From Roseivivax halodurans JCM 10272 (GTDB taxonomy: Bacteria > Pseudomonadota > Alphaproteobacteria > Rhodobacterales > Rhodobacteraceae), in NCBI RefSeq assembly GCF_000521785.1, contig NZ_JALZ01000028.1:1-35553 (forward strand): a DNA stretch of 35,553 bases. Reading direction: 5' to 3'. Shown in pieces: positions 17,148-24,850 of the stretch. The translations under genes and the position numbers were made by a program. The first letter of the stretch is position 1. Every line of letters begins with the position of its first letter. The notes under the pieces were generated by a model that saw only the letters and a program-made list of their open reading frames with translations, had not been told where the DNA came from and ran no database searches.

Positions 17148-17561
17148 TCACCCCCGGGAATGCGTGACCCGCCAGACTCCCTGGGCGGAAACGACTGGGG
17201 CTTCACCCACGAATGCAGTGGCTGTCAGAAAAACCATGCGTGCACTTTTCCGAGTAACTTGCGGCGTCATCTCAATAAGGTCGCCTATCCGTACCGGTGC
17301 GAGGAACTGATGGGTTAAGCTGATGGTCGCGCCGCGGATGGCGCCTGCCGCGTGACGCGCGGTATGGCCAAGTGCACGATCAGCGAAGGTCATCAGCATC
17401 CCACCATGCACAACGCCATTTCGGTTGGCATGTATGCCGCGCGCGATAAAGGCGAACTGCGTCTGGCCATCCACGACGCGCCGCCAAAGCCCGCCGACAT
17501 GGCCGACAAATCCATCGTCGGGGTCGAGCGTCCAGCCTGCAGTTTGCAGATCGTGTTCCAT
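17148..17561 (-). CDS. PaaI-family hotdog acyl-CoA thioesterase
   Basis: This 137-residue single hotdog-fold protein has the PaaI pattern H-x-N-x-x-G-x-x-H-G-G with Asp seven residues after the last Gly (HANRNGVVHGG at 44-54, D61), the expected catalytic and oxyanion region. It would hydrolyse stalled or toxic acyl-CoA esters to free acid and CoA, a housekeeping role typical near CoA-dependent catabolic operons. ATG 17561 is preferred; a TTG five codons upstream would also be in frame. It converges on the ligase gene with a seven-base gap and is divergent from the tct operon, with which it shares a regulatory region. Confidence 0.87.
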   Translation of the reverse strand: MEHDLQTAGWTLDPDDGFVGHVGGLWRRVVDGQTQFAFIARGIHANRNGVVHGGMLMTFADRALGHTARHAAGAIRGATISLTHQFLAPVRIGDLIEMTPQVTRKSARMVFLTATAFVGEAPVVSAQGVWRVTHSRG

Positions 17562-17627
17562 GAATTGGTTGTGCAACGCCCTGACCGGACTGGCAAGTTG
17601 ATTGCAAAAGGGTTCGAGACTGACTGT

Positions 17628-17660
17628 TTGTTATGCTCGCCCGATATATAACAAGTTGTT
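17628..17660. promoter_or_regulatory. Nested inverted repeats in the thioesterase/tctB divergent region
   Basis: TTGTTAT (17628-17634) and ATAACAA (17648-17654) form a perfect 7-bp inverted repeat with a 13-base spacer. The right arm overlaps a second perfect dyad, AACAAGTTGTT (17650-17660). They sit in the 165-base intergenic space between the divergent thioesterase and tctB genes, as an operator for a dimeric regulator would. Which regulator binds is unknown; neither LysR gene is adjacent. Confidence 0.45.
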
Positions 17661-17726
17661 CGAGAGGGGCACGGCAGCGACCGTGGGCCCGAGGAGAAAA
17701 GCATTTCGGACCAGAGGAGGGGGAAA

Positions 17727-18176
17727 ATGCTTGATCGCGATTACCGGGACATCGTCGCCGGGCTGGGTCTGACTGCGATCGGCGCCGCTGCCGCCCTCTA
17801 CGCGCTGTTCAATTACAACCTTGGAACGTTCACCCGGATGGGACCCGGGATGATGCCGGTCTCTCTCGGCATCATCCTTGCCGTGTTCGGCTTGTTGATC
17901 GCCTTCCCAGCGTTGTCTCGCAGCGGCGACCTGCCTCCCCTTAAAATCAGGCCGATGATCGTGATGTCGATCAGCATATTCAGCTTTGCGCTGATGATCG
18001 AGTCAGTGGGTCTTGTGCCGGCCGTGTTCTTCACGACAGTGATCGCGACCTTTTCCGAGACGCGTGTGCCCTTGGTCTCGGCGCTGGTTCTTGGAGCCGG
18101 CATGACCTTGCTCACCTGGAGCCTCTTTATCCTCGGGCTCGGTCTTCCAATTTCATCGTTCGATTGGCCCTTCTAA
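17727..18176 (+). CDS. tctB: Tripartite tricarboxylate transporter small membrane subunit (TctB family)
   Basis: This 149-residue membrane protein has four predicted helices and the TctB-style start (DRDYRDIVAGLGLTAIGAAA followed by a short loop and GTFTRMGPGMMPVSLGIIL). It partners with TctA in proton- or sodium-driven uptake of carboxylates. AGGAGGGGG lies upstream of the ATG. The TAA stop overlaps the next start as TAATG. Confidence 0.9.
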   Translation: MLDRDYRDIVAGLGLTAIGAAAALYALFNYNLGTFTRMGPGMMPVSLGIILAVFGLLIAFPALSRSGDLPPLKIRPMIVMSISIFSFALMIESVGLVPAVFFTTVIATFSETRVPLVSALVLGAGMTLLTWSLFILGLGLPISSFDWPF

Positions 18177-19699
18177 TGGAGCTGCTTGCGAACCTTGCTC
18201 TGGGCCTGGAAACGGCGGTCACGCCGACCAACCTGCTTTTCTGTTTTGCCGGCGTGTTCCTCGGGACCTTCGTCGGCGTCATCCCCGGCGTTGGCCCGCT
18301 GGCCGCGATCTCGATGCTGTTTCCGATCACTTTCTACCTCGACCCGACGGCAGCCCTGATCATGCTGGCCGGTATCTATTACGGCACGACCTATGGCGGT
18401 TCGACGGCATCGATCCTGCTGAACATCCCCGGTGCAACTTCGTCCGCGGTAACCTGTCTCGACGGCCATCCGATGGCGAAACAGGGCCGCGCCGGAGTGG
18501 CTCTCTTCATGACGACGATCGCGTCCTTCGTCGGCGGTTCGTTCGGAATCATCATTCTCAGCCTTTTCTCGCCGTTGATCGCAGAATACGCGCTGACATT
18601 TGGACCGGCCGAATACTTCGCGCTAATGGTGCTGGGTTTGATTGCGGCGTCGACGATTTCGAATGCATCGCCGTCGAAAGGCCTCGCCATGGTGGTTTTT
18701 GGGATGCTTTTCGCGACGGTCGGCACGGATAGTCAGAGCGGTGTCGGTCGTTTTACCTTCGGCTCGATGAGCCTGCTGGAGGGCTTCGGCATCAGCGCAA
18801 TGGCCATGGGCCTTTTCGGAGTTGGAGAAATCCTGTCCTCGGTTGGGGCCACGCGAATCGCAAAAATCGACAGTTCCAGCGCCAAACTACTCAACATGTT
18901 GCCGAGTAAGGATGATTGGCGGCGATCCTGGCTGCCCGGTTTGCGCGGCTCGTCCATCGGATCCTTCATTGGCGCGTTGCCTGGAACCGGGCCCTCGATC
19001 GCGGTGTTCATGGCCTACGCGTTTGAAAAGCGGGTGTCGAAGACCCCCGAACGCTTCGGCCATGGCGCGATTGAGGGAGTCGTGGCCCCGGAGACTGCGA
19101 ATAACGCGGCGGACCAGACCGCTTTCATCCCAACTTTGACGCTCGGCATTCCGGGCAGCGCCACGATGGCGCTGATGCTCGGCGCACTGATGATCCACGG
19201 CATCCAGCCCGGCCCGACGCTGATCGTAGAGCAGCCGTCCCTCTTCTGGGGCCTGGTCATGAGCTTTTGGATCGGAAACCTGCTGCTGCTGATCCTCAAC
19301 CTGCCGCTCATCGGTCTGTGGGTGCGTCTGCTGCTCATCCCGTATCACTACCTCTACCCGGCAATTCTCGTGTTTCTGTGCATCGGCGCTTACAGTGTAA
19401 GGGCGAATCCGGCAGATGTGCTAATAATCCTCGGATTTGGTTTCGTCGGATATGCGATGCGCCTTGCGGATCTGCCGGCTGCCCCGCTGCTTCTTGGCTT
19501 TGTTCTTGGACCGCTTGTCGAGACCCAGTTCCGTCGGGCCATGGTTCTGGCCCGTGGCGACTTCACCGACGTAGTCACGCGACCGATCGCGGGAACGGTA
19601 CTGGCTCTGGCCGCGGCGATCCTGGTCTGGACGCTTGTCAGTGCGATCATGCGGTATCGCAGGGGAATGAAAGCGTTGACGCGAAATCCCACCGGTTGA
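18176..19699 (+). CDS. tctA: Tripartite tricarboxylate transporter permease (TctA family)
   Basis: This 507-residue permease has around 10-12 hydrophobic helices. TctA hallmarks are GVIPGVGPLAAISMLFPITF near residue 40, STASILLNIPGATSSAVTCL followed by DGHPMAKQGRAG near 85-105, and GSFIGALPGTGPSIAVFMAY near 265. These are followed by ETANNAADQTAFIPTLTLGI. ATG 18176 is chosen over a TTG four codons earlier because it overlaps the tctB stop. It works with TctC (19808) as the receptor. Confidence 0.94.
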   Translation: MELLANLALGLETAVTPTNLLFCFAGVFLGTFVGVIPGVGPLAAISMLFPITFYLDPTAALIMLAGIYYGTTYGGSTASILLNIPGATSSAVTCLDGHPMAKQGRAGVALFMTTIASFVGGSFGIIILSLFSPLIAEYALTFGPAEYFALMVLGLIAASTISNASPSKGLAMVVFGMLFATVGTDSQSGVGRFTFGSMSLLEGFGISAMAMGLFGVGEILSSVGATRIAKIDSSSAKLLNMLPSKDDWRRSWLPGLRGSSIGSFIGALPGTGPSIAVFMAYAFEKRVSKTPERFGHGAIEGVVAPETANNAADQTAFIPTLTLGIPGSATMALMLGALMIHGIQPGPTLIVEQPSLFWGLVMSFWIGNLLLLILNLPLIGLWVRLLLIPYHYLYPAILVFLCIGAYSVRANPADVLIILGFGFVGYAMRLADLPAAPLLLGFVLGPLVETQFRRAMVLARGDFTDVVTRPIAGTVLALAAAILVWTLVSAIMRYRRGMKALTRNPTG

Positions 19700-19745
19700 T
19701 GCCAACAACGAGATGGGCGCACGACCCTTGAACCGGAGTCGCGCA

Positions 19746-19785
19746 GTGGTCGCCCCGAGACCACCACGACCTGCCGAACCGGCAG
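19746..19785 (+). promoter_or_regulatory. Two small stem-loops between tctA and tctC
   Basis: GTGGTC/GACCAC (19746-19751 with 19759-19764) and CTGCCG/CGGCAG (19771-19776 with 19780-19785) are two perfect 6-bp stems in the 108-base gap before tctC. No T-run follows. As with the dctP-dctQ hairpin, a role in raising receptor mRNA relative to permease mRNA is plausible, but inferred. Confidence 0.4.
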
Positions 19786-19807
19786 CTTAAAATGAGGAGG
19801 AGACGAC

Positions 19808-20761
19808 ATGAACAAGACCTTTGCAGCCACACTTGCCGTCACGCTGAGCGCGACCGCTGTCTTTGCACAGGACAGCTTCCCGTCGGGGCCGGTTACGATC
19901 ATCGTCCCGTATGGCACGGGTGGATCGACTGACATGACGGCGCGACCGCTCGCCATCGAGCTGGAAAATATCTGGGGCCAGCCGGTCGTGATTGAGAACA
20001 AGCCCGGCGCAGGCTCGATGATAGGCACGACGGAAATGACGCAGGCCGATCCGGATGGTCACACTCTGCTGATCAATACCGCAGCGATTTCCACCGCGCC
20101 CGCGATCCAGACCGATCTGCAGTTCGATCCCGAAGCTGATGTCACGCCGATTTCGCTTCTGGTCACGAGCCCGTACGTGTTGGCTGCCGGCTCGAACGTG
20201 AAATCTGATGATCTTTCAGCCTTCCTCGAAGAGGCCGAGGAGCGCCCGATGTTCTTGGGCACAGCAGGACCCGGTAGTTCCAGCCATTTCATGTCCGAAC
20301 TGTTGATCGAGGCGACGGATATCCCGGCGGATATCATTCATTTCTCGGGCGGTGGCGAGGCGCAGACAAACATGATGGGCGGCCACTCGGATACGTACAT
20401 TTCCACCACCGCGAGCGTGATGCCCTACGTCAATGACGGGCGCACCAAGGCGCTGGCGGTTCTGGCGCCGGAGCGCTTCGAATTGCTGCCCGATGTCCCC
20501 TCAAGCGGCGAAGCGGGCGTGACCGGTGTGGACATCAACGGCTGGGTCGCACTGTTCGGGCCAGGTGGCATGGATCCCGAGCTTGTCGACCAGATCAACG
20601 CGGATTTTGCCGAAGCCATGGCGACCGACCGGATGCAGGAGCAGCTGGAAGCGAACTATGCCGTCGCCGGTGATCTAACACCGGAGGAATTCCGCGAAAT
20701 CTACCTGCGGGATATTGAAACTTGGAAGCGTCTTGCCGAGTCGCGCAATATCGGCCAATAG
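19808..20761 (+). CDS. tctC: Tripartite tricarboxylate transporter receptor (TctC/BugT family)
   Basis: This 317-residue periplasmic receptor has a signal peptide in residues 1-20 (MNKTFAATLAVTLSATAVFA, cleavage before QD). The mature protein starts with the Bug-family PSGPVTIIVPYGTGGSTDMT and continues with VVIENKPGAGSMIGTTEM, both framing the carboxylate-binding loops. AGGAGGAGA lies upstream of the ATG. The order tctB-tctA-tctC is complete and followed by a strong terminator. Bug receptors bind diverse carboxylates, including aromatic acids, so the ligand cannot be named. Confidence 0.94.
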   Translation: MNKTFAATLAVTLSATAVFAQDSFPSGPVTIIVPYGTGGSTDMTARPLAIELENIWGQPVVIENKPGAGSMIGTTEMTQADPDGHTLLINTAAISTAPAIQTDLQFDPEADVTPISLLVTSPYVLAAGSNVKSDDLSAFLEEAEERPMFLGTAGPGSSSHFMSELLIEATDIPADIIHFSGGGEAQTNMMGGHSDTYISTTASVMPYVNDGRTKALAVLAPERFELLPDVPSSGEAGVTGVDINGWVALFGPGGMDPELVDQINADFAEAMATDRMQEQLEANYAVAGDLTPEEFREIYLRDIETWKRLAESRNIGQ

Positions 20762-20776
20762 GGCCTGCGCTCGGCA

Positions 20777-20801
20777 GCCGGCCCCGACGGGGCCGGCTTT
20801 T
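20777..20801 (+). terminator. Rho-independent terminator after tctC
   Basis: GCCGGCCCC, loop GAC, GGGGCCGGC and then TTTT: a perfect 9-bp G+C-rich stem with a T-run, 15 bases after the tctC stop. It separates the plus-strand tct operon from the convergent minus-strand dehydrogenase gene that ends at 20807. Confidence 0.9.
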
Positions 20802-20806
20802 CCGGT

Positions 20807-21796
20807 TCACGCAAGCAAGCGCTTTGGATTGCCGCTCAACCATCCGTCGAGATTCTCAACCGTCTGGCAGTAAAAACTCTCGAAGGTTTCCTGCACCGAG
20901 TATCCCAGATGAGGTGTCAGAAGTGCGTTGGGCATAGTGCGGATACGGGCGTCCGCAGCAAGCGGTTCTAAGTCATAGACATCCACGCCCGCACCGCCGA
21001 TCTTCCCCTTCGACAGAGCATCGACCAGCGCGTCATGATCGACCAGAGGACCTCGGGCAGTGTTGATCAACAGGGCGTGCGGTTTCAGCCGTTCGAGATC
21101 GTCGGCTCCGACGATTCCTCTTGTGGATTCGCCGAGAACCAGATGCAGAGAGATGATATCGGCGGTACGGAACACCGTGTCCTTGTCGGCGAAGGTGGCA
21201 CCGCCGGCCGTTGCGCGGGAAGGCGTCAGGTTTGGGCTCCATGCGATCACGTTCATCCCGAATGCCTGGGCGATCGAAGCCATGCGCGACCCAAGCCGTC
21301 CCAAACCGATAAGACCCAGGGTGCGGCCATATAGTGAGCTGCCAAGCCGCGTTTGCCACGCACCATCGCGCATCGCGGCCGACTCTTCTGGAATATGACG
21401 CAAAAGGCTTATGATCAGCCCCCAGGCAAGCTCGACCGTCGCATAGACTCCATTGCCGCTGCCGTCGGTCATCATGATCGGAATTCCCAGTTCTGCCGCG
21501 GTTTGGCTGTCGAGCGTGCGGTTTCGCCGACCTGTTGCAGCGATTGCCTTCAGGTTCGGAAGGCTTGCAAGGATGTCGCCGGGGATGTCGGATCGTTCCC
21601 GCAGCAGGCAGATCGCATCATAAGGCTCCAATTCCTTGACCAGTTGGTCTTGTGGAATTGCTCGGCGCAAGAAGCTGATCTCAGCTCGATCTTCCAGTAC
21701 GGACCAGTCGGCGAGGCGGTGCGCCACACCCATGTAGTCGTCCAGCACGGCGATGCGGGCCTTCCGGCCGGTGGGCAGAGGGCGGAACGCGGTCAT
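20807..21796 (-). CDS. D-isomer-specific 2-hydroxyacid dehydrogenase
   Basis: This 329-residue NAD(P)-dependent dehydrogenase has the catalytic triad of the family: R248 in LINTARGPLVD, E277 in VDVYDLEPL, and H296 in LLTPHLGYS. The nucleotide loop is GLIGLGRLGSRMASIA (about 161-176). Substrate-side residues near 85-115 follow the phosphoglycerate-dehydrogenase-like branch. It would reduce a 2-oxoacid or oxidise a D-2-hydroxyacid. ATG 21796 is chosen because it overlaps the upstream gene stop (ATGA) and the folded domain begins within 15 residues. The frame extends upstream only through sequence antisense to the AbrB frame. Operon with the AbrB-family gene. Confidence 0.92.
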   Translation of the reverse strand: MTAFRPLPTGRKARIAVLDDYMGVAHRLADWSVLEDRAEISFLRRAIPQDQLVKELEPYDAICLLRERSDIPGDILASLPNLKAIAATGRRNRTLDSQTAAELGIPIMMTDGSGNGVYATVELAWGLIISLLRHIPEESAAMRDGAWQTRLGSSLYGRTLGLIGLGRLGSRMASIAQAFGMNVIAWSPNLTPSRATAGGATFADKDTVFRTADIISLHLVLGESTRGIVGADDLERLKPHALLINTARGPLVDHDALVDALSKGKIGGAGVDVYDLEPLAADARIRTMPNALLTPHLGYSVQETFESFYCQTVENLDGWLSGNPKRLLA

Positions 21797-22911
21797 GGTG
21801 GGATATCCTTTCCTTCCTTGCGGCGGTCGTGGCGCAGGATCAGCTTCACGATCCATGGGATGTTGGGCATGAATATGAAAATACGAACGAGGTGAAATGT
21901 CGTGATCAGGACGACGCTTTGGCCCAGAAACTCTGCGGTCAATGCCATTTCGACCGCGCCACCCGGCGCCGCCCCCAGAACGAGCGTCTTCCAATCGAAA
22001 TCCGACAAGGCGGCTATGCCAACGGCGCTCAGACTGCAAAGCATCAGCAGAAGTAACGCCGTCGCCACGCTGAGCAGAGACGACTTCAACGACGATGTGA
22101 CAATCTCTCGCTTGAACGTGGCGCCCAGCCAGGTGCCAAGCACGATCTGCGCGATGGCAAGGACCACGGGCGGATAGGGGGCGGGTCCAACACCGCTGGC
22201 TGCGAGCGCGGCGGAAACTGACATCGGGCCCAAAAAGTTCGGGTTAGGAACACGCAAGGCATGAAAGGCCCAAGCACTTGTCGTACCTATTCCGGCGAGA
22301 ACGAGGATAGATAGCGGGTCGCTGAAATTGAACGTGATCGGCGCACGTGTCACGTCGGGCCATCCGTCGAGCGCATACATCGCGAAGGGCAGAATGACGA
22401 CAACCATGCCAAGTCGGATGGTTTGGCCGAAAATCACGGGCGTCGGGTCGATGCCTGCTTCTGTGGCCATTGTCGCGGCCTCGACCGGGCTTGTCGGGGC
22501 ACAGGATAAGAAAGCCTGCGCCAGCCCCATTCCGGCCAGCCGCGCCAAAACCAGTGCGACAATGAAGATGCAGGCACCGGTCGCCAGGGCGGTGCCGACG
22601 ATCACTAACGCCAGGTCAGCCAACATGTTGAACGCAGCCGGCGAAAAGGCCAGTCCGACCTGGGTCGCCACGACTATCTGTCCGATGGGCCGCATCCTGT
22701 TTGGTACCGTCAGACGCGGCGCCGGCCCCATGAAAACTCCCGCGGTCAGCATGAGCGGTCCGATCATCCACGGCAGCGGTGCGCCGATGCGTTCGAAAGC
22801 CCAGCCCGCGCATGCAGAGATTGCGAATAGAAGAGCCAGCCCCACCATGGCTTTCGCGCCCTGCGCAGCGGGCGGGTGCGGTGATCCTGGTGCGGGAGGA
22901 GGAACGTTCAT
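21793..22911 (-). CDS. AbrB-family membrane protein (putative transporter or regulator)
   Basis: This 372-residue polytopic protein has two repeated halves of four or five helices, the layout of the membrane AbrB/AbrB-duplication family. That family is often mislabelled as ammonia monooxygenase and is unrelated to the DNA-binding AbrB. Typical stretches are GAPLPWMIGPLM near residue 45, SCAPTSPVEAATMATEAGID near 135, LGPMSVSAALAASG in the second half, and APGGAVEMALTAEFLG near 315. The function of this family is unsettled. Pairing with a 2-hydroxyacid dehydrogenase and divergence from a LysR gene argues for carriage of a small organic acid. Confidence 0.85.
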   Translation of the reverse strand: MNVPPPAPGSPHPPAAQGAKAMVGLALLFAISACAGWAFERIGAPLPWMIGPLMLTAGVFMGPAPRLTVPNRMRPIGQIVVATQVGLAFSPAAFNMLADLALVIVGTALATGACIFIVALVLARLAGMGLAQAFLSCAPTSPVEAATMATEAGIDPTPVIFGQTIRLGMVVVILPFAMYALDGWPDVTRAPITFNFSDPLSILVLAGIGTTSAWAFHALRVPNPNFLGPMSVSAALAASGVGPAPYPPVVLAIAQIVLGTWLGATFKREIVTSSLKSSLLSVATALLLLMLCSLSAVGIAALSDFDWKTLVLGAAPGGAVEMALTAEFLGQSVVLITTFHLVRIFIFMPNIPWIVKLILRHDRRKEGKDIPP

Positions 22912-23021
22912 ATACTAATTTCGGGCATCCGATGCCGCTGCCGGGCTGTCTCTCGCCTCAGGTTAGGCTAAGCTCAGCGGGTGTTAAGTGCCCTTTGATC
23001 GCGCAAGGCTAATCAGAAATC
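22912..23021. promoter_or_regulatory. Divergent promoter region, AbrB-family gene / LysR gene 2
   Basis: This 110-base intergenic spacer lies between divergently transcribed genes, the classical LysR arrangement in which the regulator controls its neighbour and itself. A short imperfect dyad TTAG-G-CTAA lies at 22963-22971. I see no stronger palindrome or clear -35/-10 pair. Confidence 0.45.
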
Positions 23022-24068
23022 ATGCAAAATCGCCGGATCAACCTTCCGCTGAACCCTCTTCGTTCCTTCGCGGTTGCGTCCCGTCACAAGACCTTCACAG
23101 CCGCCGCGAAGGAGCTTGGCGTGAGCCAAGTCGCCATCAGCCGGCAGATATCAATCCTCGAAGATTATCTGAATGTAAGCCTGTTCGAACGTGGCGTTCG
23201 GTCTGCAAAACTGACCGAGGTTGGGCGGGCTTTCGGGATTGAGGTTGCAGGTCTTTTCGACGAGTTGGAACGTGCCACGCAACGGATGATTAGCCACGAG
23301 ACGGAAAGCGCGGTTAATTTGCGCGTGCATCCGACGGTCGCTCATCACTGGTTGATGCCAAAGCTCATGGATTTTACCCGCCGGTATCCCGACATCCGTG
23401 TCCGGTTCGATACGCGGGTCGAGCCGCTCGATTTTCGCGGCACGCATCTTGATGTGGCGCTGCAGCTTGGCAATGGGGACTGGCGCGACACACGAACCCG
23501 CATGCTGTGGGAGGAGCATGTCGATGTGGTGTGCTGCCGATCGTATCTCGAATCGATAGGCGGACTTGAGAAGCCCGAGGATGTGACCAAGGGAGAGCTG
23601 CTGCATTCACGCTATCGGCGACGTGCGTGGGAATTTTGGGCGCGCTCTCTTGAATTGGATATCGATTTCCATCGGGGCATGGATTTCGAGACTTCGCTGC
23701 TCAGTTATTCGGCAGCGCAGCAAGGGTTCGGTCTGGCCATCGGACAACTCGGGCTTCTGGACGACCTGATCGCCGAGGGCCATCTTGTCCGGCCGCTTGG
23801 CATGGGCATCCCCACCGGCGCCGCGTTTTACGTAATCTGGCCCACGACAGTTTCGGTCAGTGTGAAGACGAAACGTTTCATTGACTGGCTGCTGGACCAA
23901 GTTGGCCAACCGCGTGAATTCTTTAAGTCCGTCCCCCCCCCCAAACAGAACCTGAATTTGTCAGACCGTCGCTTTGCCGAGCCTGATCTCTACTTAGGTC
24001 AATGTTCGAACTCTGATGTTATGCTGACATCAGTTTTGGGAGGGAATGCGTCATCATGGCGAGATTGA
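23022..24068 (+). CDS. LysR-family transcriptional regulator (GcvA-like), second copy
   Basis: LysR regulator of 348 residues. The HTH lies at about residues 24-45 (TFTAAAKELGVSQVAISRQI). The effector domain from about 95 has HPTVAHHWLMPKLMDFTRRY, RTHLDVALQL-like spacing, and the GcvA-branch ending around KTKRFIDWLLDQ (near residue 293). It is about 40 residues longer than most relatives, because the frame passes a ten-C run at 23933-23942 (residue 304) and continues until it overlaps the next gene start by 13 bases. Loss of one C would stop the protein about seven codons later at a normal length. The tail may be non-native, variable or a sequencing artefact. Divergent from the AbrB-family gene. 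Confidence 0.9.
   Translation: MQNRRINLPLNPLRSFAVASRHKTFTAAAKELGVSQVAISRQISILEDYLNVSLFERGVRSAKLTEVGRAFGIEVAGLFDELERATQRMISHETESAVNLRVHPTVAHHWLMPKLMDFTRRYPDIRVRFDTRVEPLDFRGTHLDVALQLGNGDWRDTRTRMLWEEHVDVVCCRSYLESIGGLEKPEDVTKGELLHSRYRRRAWEFWARSLELDIDFHRGMDFETSLLSYSAAQQGFGLAIGQLGLLDDLIAEGHLVRPLGMGIPTGAAFYVIWPTTVSVSVKTKRFIDWLLDQVGQPREFFKSVPPPKQNLNLSDRRFAEPDLYLGQCSNSDVMLTSVLGGNASSWRD
23933..23942 (+). repeat. Ten-C homopolymer near the end of LysR gene 2
   Basis: An uninterrupted C10 run lies inside the coding frame. With nine C the frame terminates within about seven codons; with eleven it terminates after about 18. With ten it reads on for about 44 codons into the SDR start. Such tracts are prone to slippage in replication and to miscounting in sequencing. 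Confidence 0.9.
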
Positions 24069-24844
24069 GCGGAAAGGTCGCAATCATCACGGGAGCGGGG
24101 CAACAGCCTGGCGCGACACCGGGCAATGGTCGCGCTACGGCACTCCGCTTTGCCGAGGAAGGTGCAATCTGCCTCTTGGTCGACATCAACCGCGACTGGG
24201 CAGAGGAAACCCGCGACATGATCGGCGGCGGCGACTCGATGGTCGTGACGGCCGACGTGACTGAAGAGGCATCCTGCCGGGACATTGTTCGGCAGGCGCT
24301 GGACCGGTTCGGTCGGATCGACGTGCTGCACAACAACGTCGGACTGTCCAAGGGCGATCGCGCAACTCCAGACCTCGGGGCGGATATTTGGGACCGTATC
24401 ATGACGCTGAACCTCAAAAGCATGTTCATGCTGTGCAAGGCGGCGTTGCCCTCGATGCGCGAGCGTCGGTCAGGATCCATCATTACGATCTCCTCGACAT
24501 CGTCTTTGTCGATGCGGCCGACTGTCGCCTACAAGACGTCGAAAGGCGCGATCAACACTTTCACGCAGCATGTGGCCGCGGAGAACGCGGCCTTCGGCGT
24601 GCGCGCCAACGTGATCCTGCCCGGCCTGATCAACACACCGATGGCGATCGAGCGGCGTGCGGAAGAATCTGGCCGTTCGCGTAACGAGATCCGCGCGGAA
24701 CGCGACGCCTTGGTGCCGATGGGCAAGATGGGCGAGGCTCGCGACGTGGCCAATGCCGCAGTCTTCCTCGCATCGGACGAGGCGAAGTACATCACCGGCG
24801 CGCTTCTGCCGGTCGATGGCGGCCTGCTGTTGAAGCGGGGGTAG
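24056..24844 (+). CDS. Short-chain dehydrogenase/reductase (SDR), second copy
   Basis: This 262-residue classical SDR has NNVG at 93-96, Ser at 146/147 and Y159/K163, so it is catalytically complete. The cofactor loop is elongated and reads TGAGQQPGATPGNGRATALR. It shares the P-G-N/W-G-N-G-R-A form with the SDR at 7353, and both have the following RFAEEGA, so the pair look like diverged paralogues. LVD at the second strand end suggests NAD(H). GGGAGGG lies upstream. The start overlaps the LysR tail. It probably belongs to the same transcript as the MmgE/PrpD and crotonase genes. Confidence 0.92.
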   Translation: MARLSGKVAIITGAGQQPGATPGNGRATALRFAEEGAICLLVDINRDWAEETRDMIGGGDSMVVTADVTEEASCRDIVRQALDRFGRIDVLHNNVGLSKGDRATPDLGADIWDRIMTLNLKSMFMLCKAALPSMRERRSGSIITISSTSSLSMRPTVAYKTSKGAINTFTQHVAAENAAFGVRANVILPGLINTPMAIERRAEESGRSRNEIRAERDALVPMGKMGEARDVANAAVFLASDEAKYITGALLPVDGGLLLKRG

Positions 24845-24850
24845 CACATT

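Noticed and set aside
15734-17206. 490-codon open frame on the minus strand
   Set aside because: Antisense to the second acyl-CoA ligase, rich in Arg/Gln/His with no recognisable domain; a shadow of high-G+C third-position bias.
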